From Hyalella azteca (taxonomy: Eukaryota; Arthropoda; Malacostraca; Amphipoda; Hyalellidae): a DNA stretch of 64,000 bases. Both the position numbers and the translations under genes were made by a program. The notes beneath the pieces were generated by a model. That model did no database searches. It was not told where the DNA came from and saw only the letters and a program-made list of their open reading frames with translations. Where the stretch lies: positions 109,759 to 173,758 of the forward strand of contig NW_025935919.1 in the NCBI RefSeq assembly GCF_000764305.2, in the 5' to 3' direction. Positions within the stretch are counted from its first letter, which is position 1. Every line of letters starts with the position of its first letter. This document shows, piece after piece, positions 47,401-59,700 of this stretch.

Positions 47401-50400
47401 GATAATTACTGATCCGTGAGCAAGTGAGGTAAAATGTTTACTATCACACCGAATAAGAGCAATTTATATCACCCATGCGACCGCTCATCTCTCACAGGAC
47501 TCCTCACGTCACACCCATCGCGCTCACGGCGTCGCTTTGACCGGCCTGTCAGAAGGTACTTGTACACGGGGGAAATATTACCCGAAATAGCGCTAACGGC
47601 AAGTATTTTCTATCTCAAATATCGGGCTGAAAATGGGAAGAAAAGTTATCAGTTTCTATTTTTAATAATAAATTAGATAAGAATATAATAAAATGATGCC
47701 AAAAACTGAACAAAGTCCCCCCAAATGTCTGAGTAAGAAGTGCTTGCCGCTACCTCTACCTGCTAATACTTTCACCTTGTAGGAGCACCTATAGCGTGCG
47801 TTCACCAGGGTGTGTGCGACGTGGTCTATGATAAACGACAGCAATATAGTGTGAGTGGGGCTGCAGCAATCATTGATTAATGCACGGTAAAATAAACAAC
47901 ACCAAGAGTTCGCCGGAATAACAAAGTTATCCTTAAGACAAAAAAGTTCATAGTTCAATACACCAAGACTTCTTGGAATGTTCGTCACTCGCTGGACGCT
48001 CCTAACAATAACAGCTTCAAAACTAGTAATTACATTTTTTAACGATTCACGGTTTTATAAATAGAGGTGCAGTGATTTACTAGTCCTAGAACAACACTAC
48101 TCTCTACTATAGGCGCTACCATGTACATGGCCTAGGGCCAGACACATCTTGCGTCTAGTTAAGACCTTTTGCATTCTAACAACGAACGAAACATCAAGTT
48201 TTCCAGTGGCGATTTCAAAGCCAAAAATCCTAAGTGTGAGAGCACCACGTGATGTCCAGCGGGAGAACTGTAGAGTAATAGATCACTAACCGTCTGTGAC
48301 AGCTATGGCACACGACCTACGATATACAGTTAACTTTTTAGGCTCGAAGACACGGGACACACAACAAGCATGTCGATCGTTATCCAAAGTAGCACTTGGA
48401 AACGAATGCACAAAGATTTGGGCTAGGAACTGTTGGCGTGATGTATATCAACCGTAACCATAATATGCTCAAGATTATAAATTTAATGCACAGTATCCAT
48501 GTAGCGTCAAGACAATATATTGCTGTATTGTTTTTCATACACATTGCACGCCACAAGCGGCAGTTCGTGGAGCAGAAGTCATGCTTGTACCAACGAGATT
48601 GAGCTCACAGGGAGAGCTCCGGTGTGGTGGAGGCAGGCAATGGAAATTTGTTTAATTCAAATTAACTTTTAGATTTAAAGATTTGTAAAAAGATGTCAAC
48701 TTAGGCGAATAAAATCAATCCAAGATTGGCCAATGTCCAGGAGGATAAGTTTTAATGAAAGCTCTGAAAATTTAGCTAAAAAATATCAAGTTCACAGAGA
48801 AGGGATGAGTTGAATTAACACAAGTGAATGTAAAATTATCTTAGACTAATACAGGCATGCAACGCAGACAGATTGACTGGCTCTTTCGCACTCAATAACG
48901 AGATGACTAACGAGGTCACGTAAGCTTCTGACCTCAAAACTAAATTGTTAGTAAGGTCTATGAAAGCAATAAATCAAAATGATGAAGAAAATCGTGTACA
49001 TAACTTATAAGCCAAGAAAAAGAAGCCCCGACACATACGCTTGCAAACATACGACCAACCAACATGAGCAGCTCCAGAGGGTATACATGTAACAACGCAT
49101 AATGTTATCAAATGATTGAAAATGACTTGCGATTAATAAATAAAGTTAAACCCTCGCTCCTTGATAAAGATGCCATGCCAAATATAAGAACTGTCATGAC
49201 AAAATACGTTGGAAATCAGGTTCGAATGTCATGGTAAGCAACTAAATTCATCAACATTGAAAGCCCCGCCCAGCTGCTCCCTCGTGCGCGGTAAGCCCGC
49301 CTCTGGATTATGAATAAGTTCACATGGAAGCAGCGACAGAACATTCCTGAGTGACTGAGTTCATCCAAGCTCCAAAGGAAGCTGAAAGTCGAGTAATTGT
49401 GACATGTTAACTAATATTCAGACATGCGTCACACGAGTCAAGGCTGCACGTTACAACTCGAGCTGTTATCAAAGCCATTTGTAGTCAAAACATTTCCAGA
49501 TAAAGCAAGCGATGTTTAGTCGCGTTATTCTTTAGTTGACTTTTCCTAGTAATGATCGAAGTGATTGATAAGTTTCAACGCAAGGCTTCGTGAGCATCAA
49601 AAAATTTTAAACACCGACGAGCTGTCGGCTGAAATCAGGACCACTCAAGGGATATATAAATTTTACATGTGAAGGAATTCACGTTAAAAATAAGGTTGGT
49701 AAAAGGCTCTGACCAAATCAGGATGTAAACACACTAAAGTAAACAAGTATAATAAATAAGTGAGGAAAAAAGTTAAATACAAAAATATTCAAGAGAAATA
49801 AAATTAGATACACGCAAACTAAGAACAGGAATATCATCAAATAAAATATAAAGGCACCAGGAAAAATCACTCTAATCAACAAGGAACAACAGTAGCCAAT
49901 AGATTGAAATCATAAAGTTTCTTGTAAGCATGTGACAGCAAAGAGGCTAAGAGAAAATATCTATATTCCATACCTGAAGATTGTCATAGTATATAATATG
50001 TGAGGCAGCGACGTGTCCCTGTTTTGCTTATACACAGAATAAGGACGAAGAGTTAGAGAGGATCATGGATGCACGCTAAGCTCATCAGCAATCAGCATTA
50101 GTGCATCAATTATTCGAGTTGCATAAATGATATATAATTACACCACCCACTTCATGCAAACGATAAAGCAAACTGTACAAATAAGGAAAACGTAAGATAC
50201 ACGTCTGTTTTGATACAAAATGCCATAACGTAATGAAATTAGACTCGCGTCCGCACGGCAATTAACTCCCGATATTCACTTCATTTTAAACCCAACATGG
50301 GAAGAAGAGAACGAGTAAAGATCGAGCATAACTGGCAAGAAATATATGTTGCTGAGACTGCATCAACAAGAAGCTTCTGAAGAGCAAGTTAACGATTCAA

Positions 50401-53270
50401 ACACATAAGTCCACCATTTTTCCCTATCAAACAAACCCAAAGCTACTCCTAAAATACTACATATGGCCAGAAAACTCTACGGGTCATAAATAAAATTGAA
50501 TTCCAAAAAGGAAATTTTCAGATTATCGAACAACTGATACGCGCACAACCTCAACACGGCCCCGTTCGATAAGACATGTTGTTCACCGGCTCCCATTATC
50601 GTATACTTCACAACGCAAGATATAGAGTAGGCAGCGCAACACACCAGTAATTCTAATTATTTTTAGGTGCTCAACTAAAATGAGTCAAATTTTACAGCAA
50701 AAAGTAATGCATATTAACGAGTCTTCCTGTCACACATCCTCTTTCAGTTCACAACATCAATAGATTCTCACTAACACGTCTGCAGTCATAAGTTTACACG
50801 GCGTTACCTTGCGTGCCCGAGAATAAGAAAACGTATTCACGAGGCTCTCACTTGAGTGCATGGGGCACAAGTTCTTCCAGGTTGCCGCTACACTCAAGTA
50901 AACCAGACAAAGTATAGCGCCCACAGAAAGGATATCCTAGCTGAGTATTCCTAGAGAAGAACTGTAGTATGTGAACGGCTTTTACAGAAACAATTTGAAC
51001 TTAGATTAATGTGGGAGCCCTGCTTGAAGTAGTTCACGTTTGTCACTGTCTATGAGAAGAAAAAATTAGAGTTGATCTTAACTTCCACATGCAGCGATAC
51101 CATCAAGCAATGCAACAATTTAGCACATAATCTCTCAAAGTAAGCTAAATAGGCAGGTTGTCTCACGGACATTCGTGGAAGTTCCCTCACACAAAACCTC
51201 CATCTAAATCATGTACAGAGATGAAATAAACCAATGCTTAGAAAAAAGTTTTTGTAGTCAGCATATGTATAAAATTTACGAAAAATAAAATCAAAACTAG
51301 GTGAGATATTGGTTCGTGAATTGGTTGTTTGATGATGAGAACAGATGTTCACCATGTGAATGACAAGCAGCCATAGACTATGTATTCTATGTACACGTGA
51401 CCTGTGCTGCAGATGCACAGATTGCTAGTTCGTCATCCTACCGATTGTTTTTATGAACTTTAAACAATTTTAGGCAAGTATTGTTCGTCAATATTACGTA
51501 AACTCTGTACACCTCAGGCACCCATGTGACAGGAAATTAGGCTCCTGCAGATGAGCGGAACAACAAACTTAAACGAATCTTTATCATCGTCGGGGCTTTT
51601 ATTCAACGAAAGTAACTCAATGCACGGTGAACAATGTATTCATGTGTGAGCTCGAAAAACAAACAAACGTGTCTACCAGCAATACTCGGATGCCAGAACC
51701 CGGCTGTCAATAAATGTTGTAGTCGAAAATTCAAGTAATAATTTGTTTACCCTCCTGTATTTACCTAACTTAAAAAGGGAACAAAAGTTTATCCTCAAAA
51801 TAAAAAATTTGAATATAAATAAGAGCTCGTTCTATCCCGCCGGCAGGCATCATTCATTCAGCTATTGAAATACATTTGGTTTTAACAAGAAATACAGTTG
51901 GAGCTTTTGTAACGATTATCGAACAAACAAGCATCCAAACCAAAGAAACTGAACAATGAATTCTTGTGGAAAGGGAGGGAAAATGTTCAGGAGGAGCAGG
52001 TATCATTGATCCACAATTAAAGCTACCATAATTAGTAACGTTTCAAAATTAGACTACGGTCGCCCAAGCAAGAAGCGTGGCCCAGGCAAGAATATCTCAG
52101 TGGCCAGGTATTTCCACAGGACAGGCCAGCAATAGAACATGAGTAAACAAGCGGCAAATGCCACATTAGGAATTGAAGGTTCGGCCAACTCGAAAATCAC
52201 CAACGAAACAGGGGCAATGGTTAATAGGGAACATTTCTCCGCGGGACAAAAACGGATTACAATTTTTTATCGAGCCAAGATCTAACTAAGTGATACAGCG
52301 TATTTAAAAGAAATGAATGGCAAAACATAGATATTGCAACTTATACGCGGAAGATAACAGAATGTATATTTCTGGGTCCAAAAATGATCTTATTCACATT
52401 TAAAGATCTCTAGGCATGAGTGCCATGGAAGTGGTATTCAATATTTGTAAGAAGATAACGGTACCTTTCTTGCGAGGCCGCACTGAGGACCCCGAGGGTA
52501 GATGCTTTGCGGAGTTGAATGTTGCTTCTCACGTTAGAAGGCATAATTTAGTGGGCTTGAGGTGAGATCATCAAATTTCGGTAAAGAAGTTCATTAGTGC
52601 GACTATGGGGCTTCTAGTTGGAAGGTTACAAGTAGATGAAAATACTGGAAAACAGTTTCACGTGATTTGTCTCCTCGTTTGCCACTAAATTTTACCATAT
52701 TTTGGACAAGCTTGCAACGATAAAACGTGAGCAAAACAGAAGCGACTACAATCTTGTTAAAGATTACATCGTTAGTCCTCATGCACAAAACAGCCACAGT
52801 TCTTGCACAATTTCAATAAAAACAAATCAAATATCAATTGATGACACTCAAAGAGCTCTGCATGGAGTTGAGTTTTTACGGAATGATCTACTAAATGAAT
52901 GAGCATCCAGAACAATTCGCTGCTCAATGTAGACATTAAGTATTTATCCCGTAAGAGGGGGTCACAAATACCATGAAATAGGAATAGGGAGGATGTAAAT
53001 GATTAATAACTTGCCTTTGAGTTATTAAGGCAAGTGGAGGCAGCTGACATTATGATGCAAATTAATGGGCAACAACGGTAATACTGATGTGTGCAGGAGT
53101 GAGGAATAATTCAGGGGCGAGGGGAAAAGTTGGTAACGGGAAATAAGATGCCATGAAATTGAGTGATGGTAAACGCTCAGTAAGTGGAATGATAGGCAAT
53201 GCCGGTGTGGTGAGGCTTGTCCGTGTGGAGTAGGATTGCATGATTGAAGATACGAAGTAAGAGTAACCAG
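44460..53270. other. Long stretch without recognisable gene
   Basis: Short frames on both strands show no domain. The plus strand is T-rich up to about 46 kb and clearly A-rich from about 48 to 52.5 kb. That agrees with transcription of BLCAP on plus and of the PITP 3' region on minus. The last PITP coding exon (about 15-20 residues) should lie here but I could not pick it out. Confidence 0.45.
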
Positions 53271-53280
53271 GGCAGAGCAG

Positions 53281-53385
53281 CAGGTCGTGATGCACAGGCT
53301 GCTCTAGCAGCAGGTCATGATGCACACGCTGCTCCAGCAGCAGGTCGTGATGCACACGCTGCTCCTGCAGCAGGTCGTGGTCTAG
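53281..53385. repeat. 30-bp tandem repeat, about 3.5 copies
   Basis: caggtcgtgatgcacacgct plus gctccagcag starts at 53281, 53311, 53341 and 53371. Confidence 0.93.
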
Positions 53386-53410
53386 CAGCAGGACTCAGTT
53401 GAGGCAGAAG

Positions 53411-53660
53411 AGATGGACGTACAACGCACCTCCTACTCGCACGTCATGCCCCGCACGGGGCCTTGCACTATTTGCTGCCCACAAACAAATTACGTCAGAA
53501 ACAAACCAGACGTCACAAAATCGACCCCGAAAAATGTTTTTCATTCATAAGCACAAAGAACTTGCCTTAGAACAAAATAAGCTCATTGTACCATACCCAG
53601 ACACACCACACCCACCCAGGGACGCCACACCACAGCCAGGCACATCACACCAGACCACAC
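53411..53660. repeat. ~220-250-bp dispersed repeat, copy A
   Basis: The start agatggacgtacaacgcacc, the hairpin-like ccccgcacgggg, and ttgctgcccacaaacaaatt recur at 63161 onward in the same orientation. Both copies end in cacacc-rich sequence. No coding capacity was recognised. Confidence 0.88.
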
Positions 53661-53760
53661 TCGGCACACCAGACCACACTCGGCAACCAGACCACACTCG
53701 GCACACCAGACCACACTCGGCACACCAGACCACACTCGGCCACCCCGCACAGCTTACCGC
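53648..53760. repeat. 19-bp tandem repeat
   Basis: Units acaccagaccacactcggc, about five copies with one short variant. The same phrase appears in degraded form at 63470-63500 after the other copy of the dispersed repeat, so the array belongs to that element. Confidence 0.9.
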
Positions 53761-53795
53761 ACTCGGCACAGCATACCACTCTCAGACCAGCTTAC

Positions 53796-56700
53796 CTCAC
53801 TAAGCTCCTCTTTGGTTTTGTCCTCCAGTCGCCGTATGTCCTCCATGGTGAGGCCATGCCATCGATCGATCCAACAGAACACTTGCCTGGCGACGAAAGC
53901 AATTCATGAGAGCTGTAATATCAAAGATAATTACAACTTTGTCAGCCAATCAATGATGGTTTTTACGCTAACCTATCAAATCAAAGACAATTTTCCGCCA
54001 ACTTTGCAAGTACGGCCTTGATGACCAAATCTGATTGATTTGCCAAACACTTAACTCCAGGCCTTAAAGAGCCCAGTGGCACATTTGGACGGCCACTTGC
54101 CATTTTGCTTCTATAATTCTCAAGTGGGCCCATCATTACAAAGCGTTAATTACCGCAGGTGTTCTAGAACCACGCAAAACTTGATTTGGGTGATGGTTGT
54201 AAGAATGTTAATGTGTGGAAATATCCTGATCGACATAATTGTTCACAAACTAATATTGCAATATGAATGAGAAAACATCCTGATCAATAAACTTCTGCAC
54301 ACAACATGTGTCGCACCAACAGTATTAGATATGATACATCACAGAAAATAATGGAAGGTCGATAATGAACTAGTTTTGCCTATTACACGTCAATACAGGC
54401 AGTGTATTTCTACAATTATCCCTAGTTCAATAATCAGTCTCAAAGGCGCTGAAGAAATAAAACACCATTTTGCCAATATTAAATTAAAAGGTGATCTTAT
54501 AATCCAGGTTTATAAATGTCCATTAGCATAAGATGCAGACCTGTGGAAGTTGGTGAAGAGTCTGCGCTCAGCATCCTGAATGATCTTCTCAACTCTGTTC
54601 TGCAGACCAAACCACTTGAACTCGCACGTGACCAACTTGTAACACGTCATCACCGGGTTAACCTGACGCATAACTCATTATTAACCTGACACAGCAACTC
54701 ATTAATAACCTGATACAGCAACTCATTATTAACATTATCACTTGAACTAATACAAGCTGTGCCCCATCACAGCTGCTAGTGAACTTGTCTTACAGTTCAA
54801 GCTCGGTAGCACTGGGTAAACTAAGATAAGTGTGATGTTAAATCTTTTTTGTGGATAAAATAATGGACATAAATGCTATTGGTTTCTATATGACTAAAAG
54901 ATGAAAGATATGATAGATAAAAATAAAGTTGTTGAAAGATAAAGTTGGTAGACAAAAATTAATCAAGACAAGAATGGTATTGGGGATGAAGATCATGAGA
55001 TAATCAACTCCACATCAGTGGAATGTTACCACACAGCAGTGGAATGTTACTCCACAGCAGTGGAATATTACTCCACAGCAGTGGAATGTTACTCCACTGC
55101 ACGGAGCAAGTTATCCATCATTTCACTCACGCACTGCAAGGTTCAAGCCATTCAAGGCGCTAAGAGATCACCTTATCCTGCCAGTCCTTGCCCACTAGCG
55201 GCCCTCGCCCGGTGGTCTGACTCTTGAACTTGGTGGGGTCTTCCTGGGGCTTGTAGTCTGCAGGCTTCACGGGGTCGTTAGCGATGTCTATCATGATGAC
55301 CTCGCGCAGCTTTAACCGCTCACCTGTCAACTCGTGGGCCTGCGTGTTGATGGCAATATTATTAATGCACTTGGTACTAATTATAAGATATAAATTAATT
55401 ATTGCACGGTAGATAATTAGTGAGCAAAATGGGATACCATTAGTTGTTTGAGCTGAAGTGGTAGAGTTAGAACTGGGCACACTTTATTTGCTCATCAAAA
55501 TGAAGAACATGACTCTTTTTGATACAATTATTCATACCATAGTATAACAAATATTGACACATTCATTTTCATTTAAATTCTAAAAGGTACTTTAATCATC
55601 TTTTATCTCTATCAATTGGGTCAGGGGCTAGAGAAGTTTCTTTTTCCACTGACTTATCATTGTTAAGTATAATAAAGCAAACTAAGGTATATAGCATCAA
55701 CAAATGTATTTTTAATAAATCTCAAGCACATGACAAAAAATAATAAAGAGCCTATGAAAATATGGCACTTTTTCAATGGTATGTGTTTCTCATCAAAATT
55801 GGTTTTTAGTCATGACATAACAGAAACAAACTTAAAAAACTGATTCATGCAAGAATAAAGTTTTCAATTCAGGAGTAAGGTAACTTTCTAATTTAAAATT
55901 CTTTCTAAAATTCTACAAGAACATCCATAACTCAAGCTGCAACTCAATGGAATGAAGTTAAAAGTTCACAACATCAAAAATAGATTTTCAGAAAGGTCGT
56001 AATTTATTTATTCAATAAAGACTTATTTTCCAACATAGAAATTCAGATGAAAGGAAGACTACAGACAAACGAGCCACTAGAGCAGGACTGAAGCAAGAGC
56101 ACCAGAGGCAATGATTAGTATGAACTAAGGAAGAATAACGATATTAAGTGTTAATGAAGCTCTGGGTTTTTATTTTAACTTTAAATTATCATGCAAGTGT
56201 TAGTATCAAACACAAACAAAACAAACATTAACTTCCATACCAGATGACCATTTGACAAATGTTTACAGTTTCAACAAAACGTAACTCTTTATTTACAGTC
56301 CAATAGCTCTTCCTCAAAAGTTTCATACAATACCGTAGCTGATAAATGCAGAATCACATAAAAATACTATACACACTCTTTGTAGGTTACTTCTGCTCGT
56401 AGGAAGCGATCCCTCACTAGCCAGCCCATCACATGGAAGTGTTCACTTTACAGCTGAGTGAACTACATGTACTTAAAGACTGGATACTCACCCTGGCACC
56501 ACGACGTCTCACCAGTACACTTCTTCACTGGCGCTGAGTGCAGGATACTCACCCTGGCACCACGATGTCTAAGTTTTCAGTAACTATTGTCCTCATAATA
56601 AATAGACTGGAAGTCTGAAGTCGAGCTCAGTAGTGAGAGGCATGATTATAATGGTAGGTTTCAAATGAAAGAAGCTTCAGTGTTATTGCTTNCCACGACG

Positions 56701-59700
56701 TCTCACCAGCACACTTCTTCACTAGCGCTGAGTGCAGGATACTCACCCTAGCACCACGACTTCTAAGTTCTCAGTAACTATAGTCCTCATAATAAATGTA
56801 CTGGAAGTCTGAAGTCGAGCTCAGTAGTGAGAGGCATGATTATAATGGTAGGTTTCAAATGAAAGAAGCTTCAATGTTATTGCTCGAGCCTGATACTTAT
56901 AGTGACAGTGTCAACTTTAAAAAATTTTAAACATTTTCAATTGTAGAAAAGTTCATTAAGTATTCCATGTAATTCCATGTAATTAGGTAAAATGGGGTAC
57001 AATATCAGCAGAAATTACATGCCACTGACAGCATGTGGGTGTCTGAATTTTAATACGAGTGTCAACTCATTGAGAAATGTGGCAAGGCAAACTGGCATTC
57101 ATTGAATTGCAGCAGCCGGTAACTCAGACTGCTGTTATCCACCAGTTACAGCCGTTCTGCCACTAGCGGCATATTACTCAGACTGCTGTTATCCACCAGT
57201 TACAGCCGTTCTGCCACTAGCGGCATATTACTCAGACTGCTGTTATCCACCAGTTACAGCCGTTCTGCCACTAGCGGCATATTACTCAGACTGCTGTTAT
57301 CCACCAGTTACAGCCGTTCTGCCACTAGCGGCATATTACTCAGACTGCTGTTATCCACCAGTTACAGCCGTTCTGCCACTAGCGGCATATTACTCAGACT
57401 GCTGTTATCCACCAGTTACAGCCGTGCTGCCACTAGCAGCACACAGGGTTCCGTCATCCACCAGTTACGGTAGTGCTGTCACTCACGTTTTCGAGCTCTC
57501 CTCTGCCAGGGAGGTGCAGAGTGTCCACCGTGATGGTGAACTTCTCCTTCATGTATCCAGGGTTCTGAGATTCAGCCAACACAAGCAAGCAAACCATTTA
57601 ATAATAAACTGTGATACTTGACATAAAGCTTCATGTTGCTCCATGCAAATAAATTAAAACGATATTCTGCAGCTTCTACCTGGGACGTGCAACTGGTACG
57701 ATTTAAAGGAGGGAGAGCATGCAAACAACAAGCCACAACTTAATTGATGTTTAAAAAAAATTATTTCGCCTGAATATGTGCCAGGATATGAAAAAAAATT
57801 CAAAACCAAGGACAACAGGAATCAAAATTTTGCTGCCAAGTTCCATCAAACAAGGATCCTATGAGAAACAGGACCATTGGAAGAGGATTGTAAGTAAATT
57901 GCATCGTCATAAAACATGCTGCAAAATCAACACAAAATCGAGCAAACCAAGAGAACTGGAAAGAGAGGAAGTTAGTAAGCATGCAGCCACGGCAAAACTG
58001 TACAGCAGCCTGTCCTCCGTAAAAGAGTTGGCAATAAAAATAATTAATAATAATTAATTTACCTGAGGTAAATATACAAGAAATGCTTATTGGGTAGCAG
58101 GTTAACAGGTCCAAATGTGATACATACAAGTGATGTCCACATGCACAATACTGTATGCTACGAGGAAAATATTAAGCAACATTTTCACATGCTTCAAAAC
58201 ACGGACAAAACGGCAATTCATGTACATTTTGTGCAAACTAAATGTCAAAACATAGACAAAAAACTTTATTCAGTTAAAAATACATTTTACAGCACGCACA
58301 AACTGAAATAAGCCAGACGAGCAGCAAGCATTACTGCTGCCGCTGCTGGAAGAAATAATGCAGCGTATTTAAATACCTACAGCAAATGAGTATCACGAGA
58401 AGCTTGTACATACAAAAGAAATGTTATACAAAAAAACGTCCACAAGAAAGAGTTGTATTTGTGTATGCATGCATTTGCTGCACTCACGTTAGTCAGTTCA
58501 CCTTTACCAGGAGCGTGAAGCGTCTCTATGGTGATATGAAAGCTTTCTTTCATGTATCCTGGATTCTGGGGAATTAGAATTGAAAGAATCAAATGGAGAT
58601 TAAATAAGCTTTCTTTCATGTAGCCTGGATTCTGGGGAATTAGAATTGAAAGAATCAAATGGAGATTAAATAAGCTTTCTTTCATGTAGCCCGGATTCTG
58701 GGGAATTAGAATTGAAAGAATCAAATGGAGATTAAATAAGCTTTCTTTCATGTAGCCTGGATTCTGGGGAATTAGAATCAAATGAAGATTATCCCCAAGA
58801 GCTCTGGAAAAGATGGGAGGGATCCACACAATATTTCAGACCCCTTAGGTCAGACAGAAGGGTTTGAGTGACATCAGGAATACCTGGATAAATAAAGACA
58901 TAGTGAAGTTATAACAATAAATAGAAGCTTGATAATTGATATTTGAAAACTTAACATTGGCAGCTGAGCTGCTAGCCTGAATGGAAGGAAGTAAAACATA
59001 ATATGTTCATGTATTCTTGTTCATAGTTTAAACTTTCACAAATAATATATGATCAGGAATTCACTTTAAATCTGACACGAGGAAAGGAAATTTTGGGTAA
59101 AAATTGGTCATGTGAAAGAATAAAAATCACTTGATAATTTGGAAATTGATTGTAATAAAAAATATATTTTTGAAATGTCAAGTCTTGAAAAATAATCAAG
59201 AAAAAGTTCACATTTTTCAAGGGCATACTTGAGACTAGCCTGTAAGAGGCATCACGTCAGCACATGATGAACTAACAAGTGCATTAACTGCACAATAAGA
59301 CATACAGGCAGAGCAACTGACCGTGATGACAGTCTTGCAGTATGGGTAGGCATTCCAGGCTTCCTCATGCACCTCCAGGGAACCTTCAGGCGCCATCATG
59401 CGGATGAATGCTGGAACTTTGCTGCACACCGAATAACAGATGTACATTGTACAGAAATTACTGCAGCAACCTAGCAGAGATCTTACATTTTGTCCAGCTA
59501 AATTGTGCAAATAAGGAAGAAATTTTGGCAGCTTTCAGTTGATGTGTTCTTGATTCAGTTGATCAATTGCAATTAAATTATAATCAATCTTGTTCTACAA
59601 CTGAGATGCTCCCAGGGCAAGACCTCAGCATTATAGCAGAAAAGAATCCAGATATTATTCACAAACTGCAATTTTTATCAGGAAATTTCAATAAAACACC

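Noticed and set aside
49200..49230. Possible tRNA B-box (ggttcgaatgtc)
   Set aside because: No matching A-box or cloverleaf arms were found around it.
51430..51475. Candidate last PITP exon on the minus strand (IGRMTN-stop)
   Set aside because: It resembles the family tail only loosely and lacks a convincing acceptor.
53545..53803. Frames of ~75-134 codons on both strands near the PITP 3' exon
   Set aside because: They come from the dispersed repeat and its 19-bp units. The only real coding signal nearby is the PITP exon 53886-53796.
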